In this document: positions 31,741 through 42,141 of the stretch, one piece after another
Numbering within the stretch: the first letter of the stretch is position 1
How the letters are laid out: every line of letters starts with the position of its first letter
Assembly: GCA_002179805.1 (NCBI GenBank)
Contig: NAVB01000233.1
Location: 1 to 64,000, forward strand
Direction of reading: 5' to 3'
Source of the DNA: Acanthamoeba lenticulata
Taxonomy: Eukaryota; Discosea; Longamoebia; Acanthamoebidae
Length of the DNA stretch: 64,000 nt
Made by a program: the position numbers and the translations under genes
The notes under the pieces: generated by a model
Told to the model about the DNA's origin: nothing
What the model saw: the letters and a program-made list of their open reading frames with translations, nothing else
Databases searched by the model: none

Positions 31741-34700
31741 TCAAAACTCGAAGAGGTCATCGGCGGTGTAGCCGAGAGACTCGAGGCCCGGGAGGAGGGC
31801 CATCTCCACCATGGCCGGCGGACCGCACACGAGCGTCAGCGCATCGCGCGTGGCCGGGAACACCTGCGCCTTCAGCATGTGCTGTTGCACCATCCCCCCC
31901 CCAAATTCCTGTGAGCACCGTGTCGTGTCGTGTCGTGTCGTGTCGTGTCGTCGTGTGTCGTGTGTCGTGTGTCGTGTGTCGTGTGTCGTGTGTCGTGTGT
32001 CGTGTGTCGTGTACCTGCACGACGCGCCCGACCGAGTACTTCCATGCCTCCTGGTCTCCCGGCCGCTGGGAAACTGCGCCGCACCACGAACGTAAGCGGC
32101 ACGACACGACACGCGCACGTAGACGGACGGACGGCGTACCCGTGTACCACACTTGGAGCTGCTGCGGGTAGCGCCGGGCGAGGTCGTCCAGCTCGCGCCG
32201 CAGGAGGATGTCCTTGGTGCTGTGGTTGGCGTAGAGCAGCGCCACCCGCGTGCCATCGCCGGGCTCCTCACAGATGGCGCGGGCCAGCTGGTACATGGGC
32301 GTGATGCCCGTGCCGCCGGCCACCATCGAGATCTGCTTCACCTGCATCGGCTTGGCGTTGACCGTGATGAGCCTGTATGGCCCGCTCGGTCGGTAAGTCT
32401 GCAAAAAAAATGCGGTCAGAGGCGGATTCGAACCCGCGGCCGTAGTAGATGACGTGGCCAGCCGGGCCCTTCATCTTGAGGGTATCGCCCACGCGCAGGG
32501 CCCCGATGTGCTGCGACATGAGGCCGCCCTGCGGGAACGACCGGCTCCGGTTGGCACGATAAACCTTGATCACAAACTCCACGTAGCCTACCTTCCCCCC
32601 GTCAGCGCGTGCAGCACGACAGGACACACGCGCGTGTGCGCGCCAACGCACCGGGCTCATCCTCGGCGAGCACGGGACCGATCGGCGTGTAGGGCCGGAC
32701 GACGAGCTGGTCCCCGATGTAGGCACCCAGCAGGACGTGCAGGCCCACGGGCAGGCCCAGCCTCATGCTCCGGTCCGGCAGCGCGAAGCGCAGCTTCAGG
32801 GTGTCGGGCGACACCTCCTCGCGGACCTCGAGCCGGATGTCGACCCAGCGCCGCGGGTCGAGCGCCGTCTTCCGGGCGTCGGCGCCGCCGAGCGAGGCCG
32901 GCAGCTGGACCGGCGGGTGGAGGTCGTCCACGGCCACGCCGATGCAGTAGAACTCGCGGATGGCGTGGGCGTCCCGCGCGTGGATGGCGTGATATTCGCG
33001 CGATGCGTCGTGGCCGGCGTGGAGGACCACCGGCGCGGTGCCGCCCGGGTGCTGCCCGCTGCCGAGGTAGGCCGTCAGGTCGTAGACCCGGCCGTCGAGC
33101 ACGACCCAGCAGTCGTCGGGCCGGTCGTGCCGGCGGACCTCGCTGAGCGGGATGAGCCGCCCGGCGCGGGCCGGCCCGTTGGGCGCCAGCTCGGCGGCCC
33201 GCGGCGGGTGGGCTTCGCGCGGGTGGTGGCCGCCGCCGGCGACCGCCAGCATCCAGCCACCGGCGAGCGCCCCCGGCTGGATCGGGTGGAGGAAGCGGCA
33301 GCAGGGCGCGGCGTCGCCGCCTCCACCGAGGTCTTCGAGCTCGACCCGCACGCGGTACCAGCAGTTGTTCATCATCCCGAGCAGGTTCCAGGTGGGCTCG
33401 GCCGGCTGCGTGTTGAACTGGTCGTCTACCGCCCGGACGGCGACCTCGGTGGCCCGCAGCAGTCGCCAGGCCTCGAGCTCCAGCGACCAATGGCACCAGG
33501 TCTGGACCGCACGCGCGCGCGCATGAGTCACTGCACGACACGACACGACACATACGTGTGCGTGGAGCGAGGACGCGGACCCATGAGCGCATGCCGTGGC
33601 GCAAGTGCGCGTCGAGCCGTTGGACGCGGCACAGGAGCCACGAGCGGCCTCCGTCGAGGGTGACCTCCACCCGGCGCAGGTCGTGACCGCCACCGGCGTA
33701 GGCGTAGCCGCGGAGCACGTACCGCGTGCGGCCGTGGCGCACGCGGAAGAACTCGTCGTGGCCGGGCGTCACGATCACTGAGTTGACGTTGAGGTGGTTG
33801 ATCAGCGTCTCCGGCCGGTACCACCACCCGCCGGCGTCGACGTTGGCAAAGTCGACCTCCGGCGGCATCACCCGGTTGTCTGCGCCACGTCGACATTAAT
33901 CAGAATTGGCCGGGGCTGTGGGCGAGAGAAGGGACGTGCCGTGGTAGTGGTGCCAGTTGGGGGACTCGTCGGCGGTGACTTCGATGCGGGAGAGCCACTT
34001 GACCATGCGGCCGCCGGCGTAGCCCGGGAGCACGACCCGCACCGGAAAGCCGTGGTCGGGCGGCAGGCGCTGGTGGTTCATCTCAAAGGCCAGCATCATG
34101 TCGTTGGTTTCATCGAGCGCCGCAGCCAGCGGGATGCAAGTTCCTGCCGTTTGTACAGCGAACAACATTGTTAGCATTTTCCTCAAGGGCTGTAGAATGT
34201 GAAGAATTTGGTCGGAGACGTGCCATAGTTGCCGTTGGTGAGCTGGTCGGCGCCCTCAAAGCAGACGAAGCGGGCGCCTGGCTTCACGCCACAGCTGCGG
34301 AGGAGGGCCGCCAGGGAGACGCCGCGCCAGACGGCTGTGCCCACGACGCCCGGTCCGGTGTCGAAGCCCTTGGTGCGCGGGCCGAGCGCATTGAGTTCCT
34401 TGCGTCGATTGCCGTCACATACGACCGTCACTGGCAGCTCGAGCACGGGTGCGGCCTTGCACAGCTCGTCCATGCTGAACGCATGCGGTCGCTCGACCTT
34501 TAAAGGGCAAAGAATTACGAATTAGAGAAGATGGCATTCTACAAGATTATGAAAGTCGTTCAAGAATCTTGAAGGAGTGAAGTACGAGGCCGCAGACGTG
34601 GACGCGGTGGGTCTCCCACTCGAGGCGAGGGACCGTGCCGTGGTTGCGCACAAAGTGAAGCGGTGTCGGGGTCAGCAGGCCGGCCTCGAGTAGCACTCCC

Positions 34701-35250
34701 ACAGGGGGCTCAGCGTTGAGCGGGTGCTGGCCAGAGAGCCTGAAGAGGCCCTTGCCCCGACCCTCCTGCACGACTACGCCCTTCATCTTTTCTCTTTCTT
34801 CCTCCCTGAGGCGCTCTTCCTCGATCATGCTCTCATCTTTGACTTGCGGCTCTCCTTGCTCTTCTGTGGTTGAAGTGTCTTCTGCTTTGTGCTCCTCTTT
34901 GTCGGGGGTGGCCTCCAAGGGCCAGCGCGGCTTCTCGTAGAGATGAGTCTTCTCCCAGTCGACTATCCAGGCGTCAGGGTCGCCTGGCCGGTCAGGCGTG
35001 GCCTCGAGCGCCAACGCCTTGATGTTCATCTTGTGCAGGCGCGGGGCTTGGCCGCGGCCTTTTGCTTCATCTTGCTCGGCCTTCGAAGGCACCTTGAGGT
35101 CAGCGGCTTCGTCTGCGTGGGGAGAAGCAAACTGTCAAGTCTGCAGACCGTTTCACCTCCACCACATCACGTACCAGCAGCAGGGATATGAGGAAAGGCA
35201 AAGCGGTGCCTCTTGTGGAGGAACTGCGCGTCTGGTGTTGGCTCGCCCAT
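31741..35250 (-). CDS. NIA: Assimilatory nitrate reductase (Moco / cytochrome b5 / FAD-NAD(P)H)
   Basis: Complete eukaryotic nitrate reductase, reducing nitrate to nitrite with NAD(P)H in the cytosol. Start exon [20 protein letters not shown], then an acidic leader. The Moco domain has [35 protein letters not shown] (molybdenum-ligand Cys), [56 protein letters not shown] and [17 protein letters not shown]. The cytochrome b5 part has [20 protein letters not shown] and SGQHPGG, with the second heme His in the later IHARDAHAI region. The reductase has [50 protein letters not shown] and [20 protein letters not shown], ending LFEF. Animals lack this enzyme; plants, algae, fungi and oomycetes have it. 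About eight introns, several with CA/TG repeats. Confidence 0.93.
31919..32011 (+). repeat. TGTCG to TGTGTCG microsatellite in a nitrate reductase intron
   Basis: Six TGTCG units (31921-31950) change into about nine TGTGTCG units reaching 32011. The exons on either side continue the NAD(P)H-binding part of nitrate reductase on the minus strand, so the tract is intronic. Confidence 0.9.
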
Positions 35251-35791
35251 GGCTGGTGGTGACCTTGCTCTTGTCTAAGCTTTGGTCTTGCGGGCGGCCC
35301 AAGAAGAGGAACAACACTACTATGTCGACAATCACTTCTGGCTGCATTGCCAGGCGAAAGGAACGAGAAAAGCGGTTGGCCAGTCGCCTCCTTCCCCTTC
35401 CATCACTCGGTATCTCAAGGGAAATATTGATTTTATGATGTTTGGCCAAGAAATGCCAACCAACCACAAGTGAAATTAGAACTTCCTCTTTGGCGTTGGA
35501 CCATTTTGTAACCCCACTTGTGAATTTTAGGTGGTAGTTTGAGGCCAACTGGCGCTTGGTTGGCGGTCCTGAGGCGGGCAAGAGGACTGAGTGTGAAGAG
35601 ACCGAGTCTCTTTCGGGGCAGTGGTTTTCCTGGCCTTGATTTTGGCCAAGAAGGCAGACAGTGCAAGCAAGACTGTTGTTGACTAAAAGGCACAGAAAAT
35701 GCATTCATGAAAATCATTTGGACCTTTTAATAAGAATAAACAAAGAAGGGGCTGGGTTCAAAAGGGCCAAAACGAAAAGGCTGCGAAGAAG
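35251..35791. promoter_or_regulatory. Divergent promoter region, nitrate reductase / E2-F-box
   Basis: 541 bases between divergent start codons, less GC-rich than the coding regions. It should control both genes. I found no clear TATA box. Nitrate-responsive sites, if any, would have to lie here. Confidence 0.45.
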
Positions 35792-38381
35792 ATGGAGCAC
35801 GGCGCACAGGTATCCAACGTGGCCCGTGCAGTGGAGCGGCTGGTGAGGGACTTGCAGGAGCTTCATGACGATCCGTGTTGCACCCTCAGCGCCGCCCCGC
35901 TGGAGGATAACTTCCTCCTGTACTTCCCCCATCTTTCGCCTTTCCCTTCTTTGCACTTGTGCCCATTCGTCCTTTTCACCATCACGCAGTTGGCACGCAA
36001 ACTTGCGTCCATTGGAGGGGCCCTTTGCTGGCTGCGTTGTCCACCTCATCGTACGTCAGCACCTGCAGGTCTCATCCCAAACTTGACTTGCCGCTAACAA
36101 CGTTGGGCCCACATTCCCAGATGGAGTTTGACGAGGGCTACCCGTCGGACCCGCCGCGCGTGCAGCTGTGCGAGTCCATCCCGCCGCACCCGTGCGTCCT
36201 CGACGGTCAAATCCAAGTCGACATGTTCCACTACGCCTACCACGGCTGGTCCACCGCCTACAGGTTTGTGCCTCAACATCATCACTTTCTTCAAGAGCAT
36301 GGGCATGGACATATGCGTGGGTGCTCATGCACCAGGACAGCGTGCAGTCGGTTCTGCTGCAGCTGCAGAGCCTTCTCTTGCACCCGGGTGCGTGCAGCGA
36401 CGTCAATTGGGCCCCGGACCCCGCGCAAGTGGCGCTGGCGCGCGAGCGGTTCGACCGGTTGGCGTGCGCCGCGTGCGGCCACACGAGCGCCTGCCCGTTC
36501 CCGCCGCTGCCGTCCCCGACCGAGGTACATGCTGTCGTCTTCATCGTCTGTATCAGTGGCTGGCTGACCAACGCGTTAACGGACCTTAGGACGTCTTCAT
36601 GCCACCTCCGGAGCGGGCGTCGGAGGTTGACGAGCCAACCAACGGAACCGGCCAAGACGGGCTCGTGAACCTCCCGGTCGAGGTCCTGCTGCGCATCCTG
36701 CAGTTCCTCCGGCACAGAGACCTGCTCGCGGCGGCCAACGCATGCGACAAGCTCGGCGCAGTCGTGCGCGAGCACTGCCTGCTCGAGCTCCAACAACAGC
36801 GGTTGATGTGCTTCCACTCGAAGCGCACGCACGAAGAGGACGTCCTCGGCATCGGCCTCTGCGTCGAGAACTGCGCCCTTAATTGGTGGTTCATCCGCAG
36901 AGCGACCAGGGATCAGTACGAAGTGGGCGTGTCGTTTGACGTCTTGTCATTCCGATCATTCCACGAGGATGGCGTGCGGCATTCGGCGTGGAACGAGCGC
37001 TTCACCAACCACTTCCTCCCGCTCGCCATCAACCAGAACCACTTTCAGCGCGCGCGGCCGCTCCTCGAGGCGCAGTTGGCGCAATTGGCCCAAGACTTGA
37101 AGTTGTCGTCCGTCGTCTCCTTGGGCGGGGTGGTCGTCGGCGAGGCGCTGGCCGTGCTGGTCTGGCTAATGGACTCGCTCGTCCTGTCCCTTTTGGACGT
37201 CGACGACAGCAAACGCGACCGTCGGCGCAAGCAAGTCTTGGGCTGGACGCGATCGGACAAGATCGTGTCCGAGTCCGCGCTGGAAGGCCTCTGCTGGCTC
37301 CACCACACGCTGCTCGCGCTGGCCGCGACCAGCCCCGAGCTGGTGCGCCAGGCCAATGACGCCGTGGACCGCTTCTTGGCCATCCCGGCGGCACGCCGCA
37401 AGGCCGCGACGCCCAATCTGGGCCAGTGGCTCGTGCTGCTTGCGCTGTCGCGCGCCAAGTGGAGCGACGTCGTGCACGTCTTTCTGGGCGAGTTCTTTGT
37501 GCGTAACGCGCGTCGGGTCCTGCGGGCCGTCCCGCGCTTGGCCTTGGTCGACCGCCGCGGCGGCGTGTCGGCCACGCTGATCGACGAGGCCTTTGTGCAC
37601 ACCGAGGTCAACCGACGGGTGGTCATGTTCCACGCCTACTTTCTCCAACACGTCGGGCAGCCCAATCACTGCGGTAAGGCTCTTCTTCCGTGCTGGGTGT
37701 CGATTTTTTATTGTTTATTTTATATTATTTTTAATTGATATAATGATAGTTTATTAAAGTAAGAAGTTTTGGCTGACTTAAATGGTAGCGGACTGGACGG
37801 ACGTCCTCTGGCGGTACAACCGGAGCCTTGGCCGGCCGTCGGACTCGACAAAGCAGGGACTGCTCGCGGCCACCAAAGCTATTCTCGCCGTTGGGTCCTG
37901 GGAGTACGTCCTTGCCCTTGATCTGGCTGGAAGAAAGGAAGCTGACCGGTCCAACTCGCACAGTGAATTCTTTGATCGTGTGCAGATGCCGCGCCTCTCT
38001 GGCGAGGAGCTCACGGCCAAGCTGTGCTGGGCCATCGAGCAAAGCGCGGCTTGTGGCTATCGCCAGCCCCGGCGGGTGAGCGCCCTCAAGCAATCGATCG
38101 TGCGTGACCTGCATGAGCGGCTGGGCTCGGAGCCAGAGTTGCTGCATCCTCGCGGCCCAGAAGAGGTCGCAACTTCAAGAGGACCCGAAGAAGAAGAAGA
38201 ACAAGAGTCGAGATCTCGAAAGCGCTCCAGGGAAAGGGAGTGGCCGTACAAGCGACGCCGCCGGGAGCGCAGCCCAAGCCCGGAACCGCTCCCGGGCGAG
38301 CTCTCTGCACGTCGGCCACGCTATCGCCACAGGACGAGCGAGGAGAAGCGACACCAACGTCTGCCCCGCTACGAGCGCTGA
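35792..38381 (+). CDS. E2-like (UEV-type) and F-box fusion protein with Arg/Ser-rich tail
   Basis: Exon 1 starts MEHGAQVSNVARAVERLVRD. The UBC fold runs over the next exons: LQELHDDPCCTLSAAPLEDN, WHANLRPLEGPFAGCVVHLI, MEFDEGYPSDPPRVQL, HPCVLDGQIQVDMFHYAYHG, WSTAYR and SVQSVLLQLQSLLLHP. Where active E2s have HPN and GKICLDIL, this protein has HPC and GQIQVDMF: the catalytic Cys position is Gln. After a CxxC pair (FDRLACAACGHTSACPFPP) an F-box starts at LVNLPVEVLLRILQFLRHRD, followed by CFHSKRTHEEDVLGIGLCVE and VSFDVLSFRSFHEDGVRHSA, which resemble a domain found after UBC modules in fungal and protist proteins. The rest is helical, and the C-terminus is basic (RSRKRSREREWPYKRRRRER). Probably a ubiquitin-pathway adaptor; low chance of E2 activity. 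About five introns. Confidence 0.78.
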
Positions 38382-38692
38382 TGCGGGCCATGGTCGCGAT
38401 ATCACACGTGTGACCCCTTTTTATCGCGCGCACGTCATTGGACCGCCCGCAAATTGAACACTGCTGCGCTGCTGTGTGCAAGAGGTTTCGCCTTCTCCTT
38501 CTTTGCCTCGTTCTCTTTCTCCCACCGAAGCCACCAAATCAACAGGAAGCAGCGCACAAGCGTTCGCCCAGTTGTTTGTACGCCGACTCCGCGGCTCTCG
38601 CTCGCAGAGAGGACACTCGAGCTTCTTCTTTTGTAATTGATCCGACCAAACACAATACACCAATACACTGAAATAAGATAGACCGTTCGATA
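38382..38692. other. Intergenic, E2-F-box to lipase-like gene
   Basis: 311 bases, with no protein motif in any frame. It holds the 3' end of the E2-like gene and the promoter and 5' UTR of the secreted lipase-like gene. Confidence 0.45.
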
Positions 38693-41195
38693 ATGGCGAT
38701 GATGCGCGTCCTTCTTGTGGCGACCCTCCTTATCGCTGCAGTTCTCGCCATCCAGCCTCCCTCGAACGAGTTCAGGTAAAAATAACACATCAACTTCCAT
38801 TCGAGGATGATTTTTGTGCATCTTACACGATATGATCTTTGAAATGCCCAGGAAGAAGCTGCAGGGCCCCGCCTCCGAGTTTGCCCAGCACAGAATCCCG
38901 CAGCCCGCGCTAGCGGCCCAGACCAGCGACTCTGCCTGGTACGACCTCACGTTCGTCAAGGCCGACGATGGCTCCTTCGTGTGGAAGGGCGACATCGTCG
39001 TCGACAGCCAGACCGAGTTCGACTTCTCCATCTTCTCGCCCTACGAGGACAAGCTCGACGTCGTGCTCCAGCCGCCCAGTGCCCAGCCTTTCTCGCTCAA
39101 GGGTACTCTCGCTGCTCGCCGCCACTTCAAGAACGATCCGACCGTTGGCGCGCCCTTCACCTCGGTACCCCTTGTTACCATCTCCTCGTCTTCTTCTTCA
39201 TCTTCCTTCGATCCTTCCTGTATTGCCTTTTGTCGACACAGCGACTTATTTATGTCGACTTGTGTGTTTGGGACAGACGACGGGCCCCTTCGGCATCGAT
39301 GGCGCGTCGGTCCCCGTGACCACCTACACCTTTGAGAAGCCCGTTGTTGGTACTGCCTTTGCTTTTGTGAAGTCGCTGGCCAGCACAACGGTATGATCAC
39401 TCACGCACCCGTCCTCGCAAACGTACAGGCACGTGGAGCGCGCAGGTCATCATTCGTGGCGCCGACGTGCCCACGGACGCCCCCGCCGCGATGGCGATGG
39501 TCTCCAACCGGGCCTCGCTCGAGCTCTTCTCGCACCTGAACCAGTACGAGCTCGAGGTCGGCCAGGAGGTCGGCCTCGTCGCCAACCTCTTCGAAGGCGC
39601 CACCACGGTACGTGCAAACCTGGAAGAAGAAGAAGAAGAAGAAGAAGAAGAAGAGGAAGAACAAGATGACAACCAACTCACCATCTTCAACATGTTGTGT
39701 TGGCAATACAGGAGGGCGTCAGGCCCGCGGCGCTGCTCACGGCCGCCGTCCAGCCCACGATGGTGCTCAACTTCCCTTCGGGTCGTCAGGTCCAGGTGGC
39801 CATGCACGACGATGGCCTGCACGCCGACATGCTCGCTGGAGACGGCGTCTTCGGTGGCGTCGTCGAGGCGCTTGAGCCCGGTCAGTACTCGGCCCGCGCC
39901 GTGTTCGAGGGCACCACGGCCGAGGGCGCGCGCTTCGTGCGTTCGTCTGAGCACTCGTTCCAGGTTGTCTCCCCGTTCATTTCCCTCACCGGCCTGGCCG
40001 ACGTCGAGTACAAGGCCGAAGACAAGGCCTTCTACTTCCACCTCGACGTTGACGTCTACGTGCGTCTCTCCTCGCTCTCAGCATTCCTGGAATTGTGTGC
40101 ATTTTTCTCACTTTTTTGTGGAATTTGTGGCATGCGTTGGCCTTGTAGCCGACCGAGATCACGACCGTGAAGGCCTACGCCGAGGTGTGGGGCACCGACG
40201 CCTCGGGTTACGAGTACGCGCCTGTCGCCTGGATGCAGTCCATGGTCGACGCCTACAAGAACGAGGACACGGGCGACTACGTCATCACCCTCCAGCTCCA
40301 CGAGGACTGGGTGCACAACGCTAAGGTCTCGGCGCCGTTCCAGCTGCGCAACGTGTGGATCCAGGACCGCGACTGGAACGTGCTCATGTCGGAGCGCACC
40401 TCCGTCTTCGTGGACTCGAGCGCTCTCAAGAACTTCCGCCCGGACCTGTCCCGCCGCGTCGTGTCGGTCACCGAGGAGATGCGCGTCGGCCCGCGCCCCG
40501 CGGCCATGCAGAAGAACAACATCACCCGCGCGCAGGAGGGCTCGGGCACGCTGATCCTGGTCCACGGCTACTGCGCCAAGCAGAACGAGTTCCCGGTGGA
40601 CCAGTTCGACAACGCCGTCCAGTTCCAGGACTACAGCAAGTCGCGTTCCAACGACGAGTTTGCGCTCAAGATCCGCGAGTTCGGCAACCAGTTCCCGGCC
40701 TTCTCCATCGTGTCGCACTCGCAGGGCGGCCTCGCGGCGACGCACCTGCACGCCTACTACTGGTCCAACCTGGAGAACGCGCAGGGCGGCCGCCTGGTCC
40801 AGTCCGTGGGCAGCCCCTACTACGGCACCGCGCTGGCCGGCACGCTCGCCACCCTGGGCAAGCTGTTTGGCATCGGCTGCGGCCGCAACAACGACCTCAC
40901 CTACGACGGCGCCAGCAAGTGGGCCGCCGGCCTGCCCGCCGCGGCGGTGAACGACGTGTACTACTACACCACCCAGTACAAGGACGCCTTCCTCAAGCGC
41001 TGGTGCGTCCTCGGCGCCGACCTCGTGCTGTCGCGCCCCAACGACGGCACCACCGAGCGCAAGAAGGCCCAGCTCGCGGGCGCCCACAACGCCGGCGACA
41101 AGCAGGGCTGGTGCCACACCACCGGCATGAAGTTCTCCAACCAGTGCACCGACCCCGAGCGCAACAAGGAGATGAACGCCAACGCCGCCCGCTAA
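38693..41195 (+). CDS. Secreted lipase-like alpha/beta hydrolase with N-terminal beta domains
   Basis: Starts with a signal peptide (MAMMRVLLVATLLIAAVLA). Two beta-rich segments follow: WYDLTFVKADDGSFVWKGDI, FDFSIFSPYEDKLDVVLQPP, then QVQVAMHDDGLHADMLAGDG and VFGGVVEALEPGQYSARAVF, the last resembling bacterial Ig-like repeats with a DDG..GD..AGDG pattern. The C-terminal exon (40149-41195) is a hydrolase with LILVHGYCAKQNEF (oxyanion loop), FPAFSIVSHSQGGLAATHLH (GxSxG nucleophile Ser) and a later region with DLVLSRPNDGTTER that may supply the acid. A secreted esterase or lipase is likely, used in feeding or the phagosome. The (GAA) run at 39622-39665 is intronic. About six introns. Confidence 0.82.
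39622..39665 (+). repeat. GAA repeat in a lipase-gene intron
   Basis: About ten GAA units after cctgga, inside the intron between the exons ending EGATT and starting EGVRPAALL. A similar GAA run is in a RasGEF intron near 48060. Confidence 0.85.
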
Positions 41196-42141
41196 GCCCT
41201 GTGTGTACTACGTCGTCGTGTAGCAGAAAGTTGTTGGGGCGTTCCCAGCAAACGAACACACATACAATTTTGTTCCGCTTTAGGCCTCTTGTTCTTCTTG
41301 ACATGTCATGACTGCTTTGGCCCAGCGCGCCGGAGAAACAGATGTGGAGTTTTCTATTGGATCTCTTTTTATTCTTATCTCCGAGCCATCTCCCAGCTGT
41401 ATCTCTTTTCCTGATGGCCAGGAGATGGGGGCGATCAAGCACCAGTTAGAAAACCGACCAAGCTTTCGGTCTGGCTTCGGTCCAACGGCGGTTCCAACTC
41501 CTTGTTCTGCTCGACGACCGGCATCTCGCGACTCTCTATGTGCCATGTTGACGGCCATCAGACCATGTACAGGTCAAGTACGTGCGTGCATAAGGCCGGA
41601 GCGGGTCGTATCACGGTCCGCGAGAACCAGCAGAAGCTTCCAAGAGAGATCGGAGAGCTCGTCGACGGAGACCGGTGCTTGTGAAGGTGGCAACCAGGTC
41701 GGGTGGCAGCTCCTCCTCCGAGCCAAGTGTGCGACCAACCACCCTAAAGCAGTTGGAGCAGTCAAGATATCACGATAGTGCCGAACGCGCGGCTAGATAC
41801 ATCATCACGGGTCCGCGTTACCGCTGCTTGACCCGGGATTCTCTCTTTGCTTGACAGCACCGAAGAGGAACAACCCTTCACTCCATTTACGCCTTGCAGC
41901 TATTTCTAACCCGACCTCCTTCTGCCCCGACATACCCTTTGCAGAACTTCCACCTGCTCCTATCTTACTTCAAGCAAGCCAAGCAAGCTTACAACCCTCA
42001 GCAACTAGCAACCAGCACATAACACCGGTACGACATAACTCGGCCATGTTTATGTTTTCTTCTTTTTTATTTTTAAGATTTAAGACTTACACAACACAAT
42101 GATGCAGGAGGTGCGCACCGCCTTCCGACCATACACAGACA
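41196..42141. other. Intergenic with a possible FHA-like fragment
   Basis: 946 bases between the lipase-like gene and HK3. Around 41460-41684 a plus-strand frame reads WLRSNGGSNSLFCSTTGISR, LSMCHVDGHQTMYRSSTCVH and ITVRENQQKLPREIGELVDG, stopping after DRCL. The SR...C.I, then LVDGD pattern resembles the end of an FHA domain. A separate frame from 41308 (MTALAQRAGETDVEFSIGSL) could be its N-terminus. The piece may be a small gene or a relic. The rest of the region shows nothing. Confidence 0.25.

Noticed and set aside
31872..32171. Open frames encoding Cys/Val/Ser or His/Thr/Asp repeats
   Set aside because: They are translations of the TGTCG microsatellite inside an intron.
32410..32460. tRNA-like T-arm (ggttcgaatcc on the minus strand)
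   Set aside because: The stem around the TTCGAAT loop does not pair beyond two bases, no D or anticodon arm fits, and the bases lie in a nitrate reductase intron starting gttcgaatcc and ending tttgcag.
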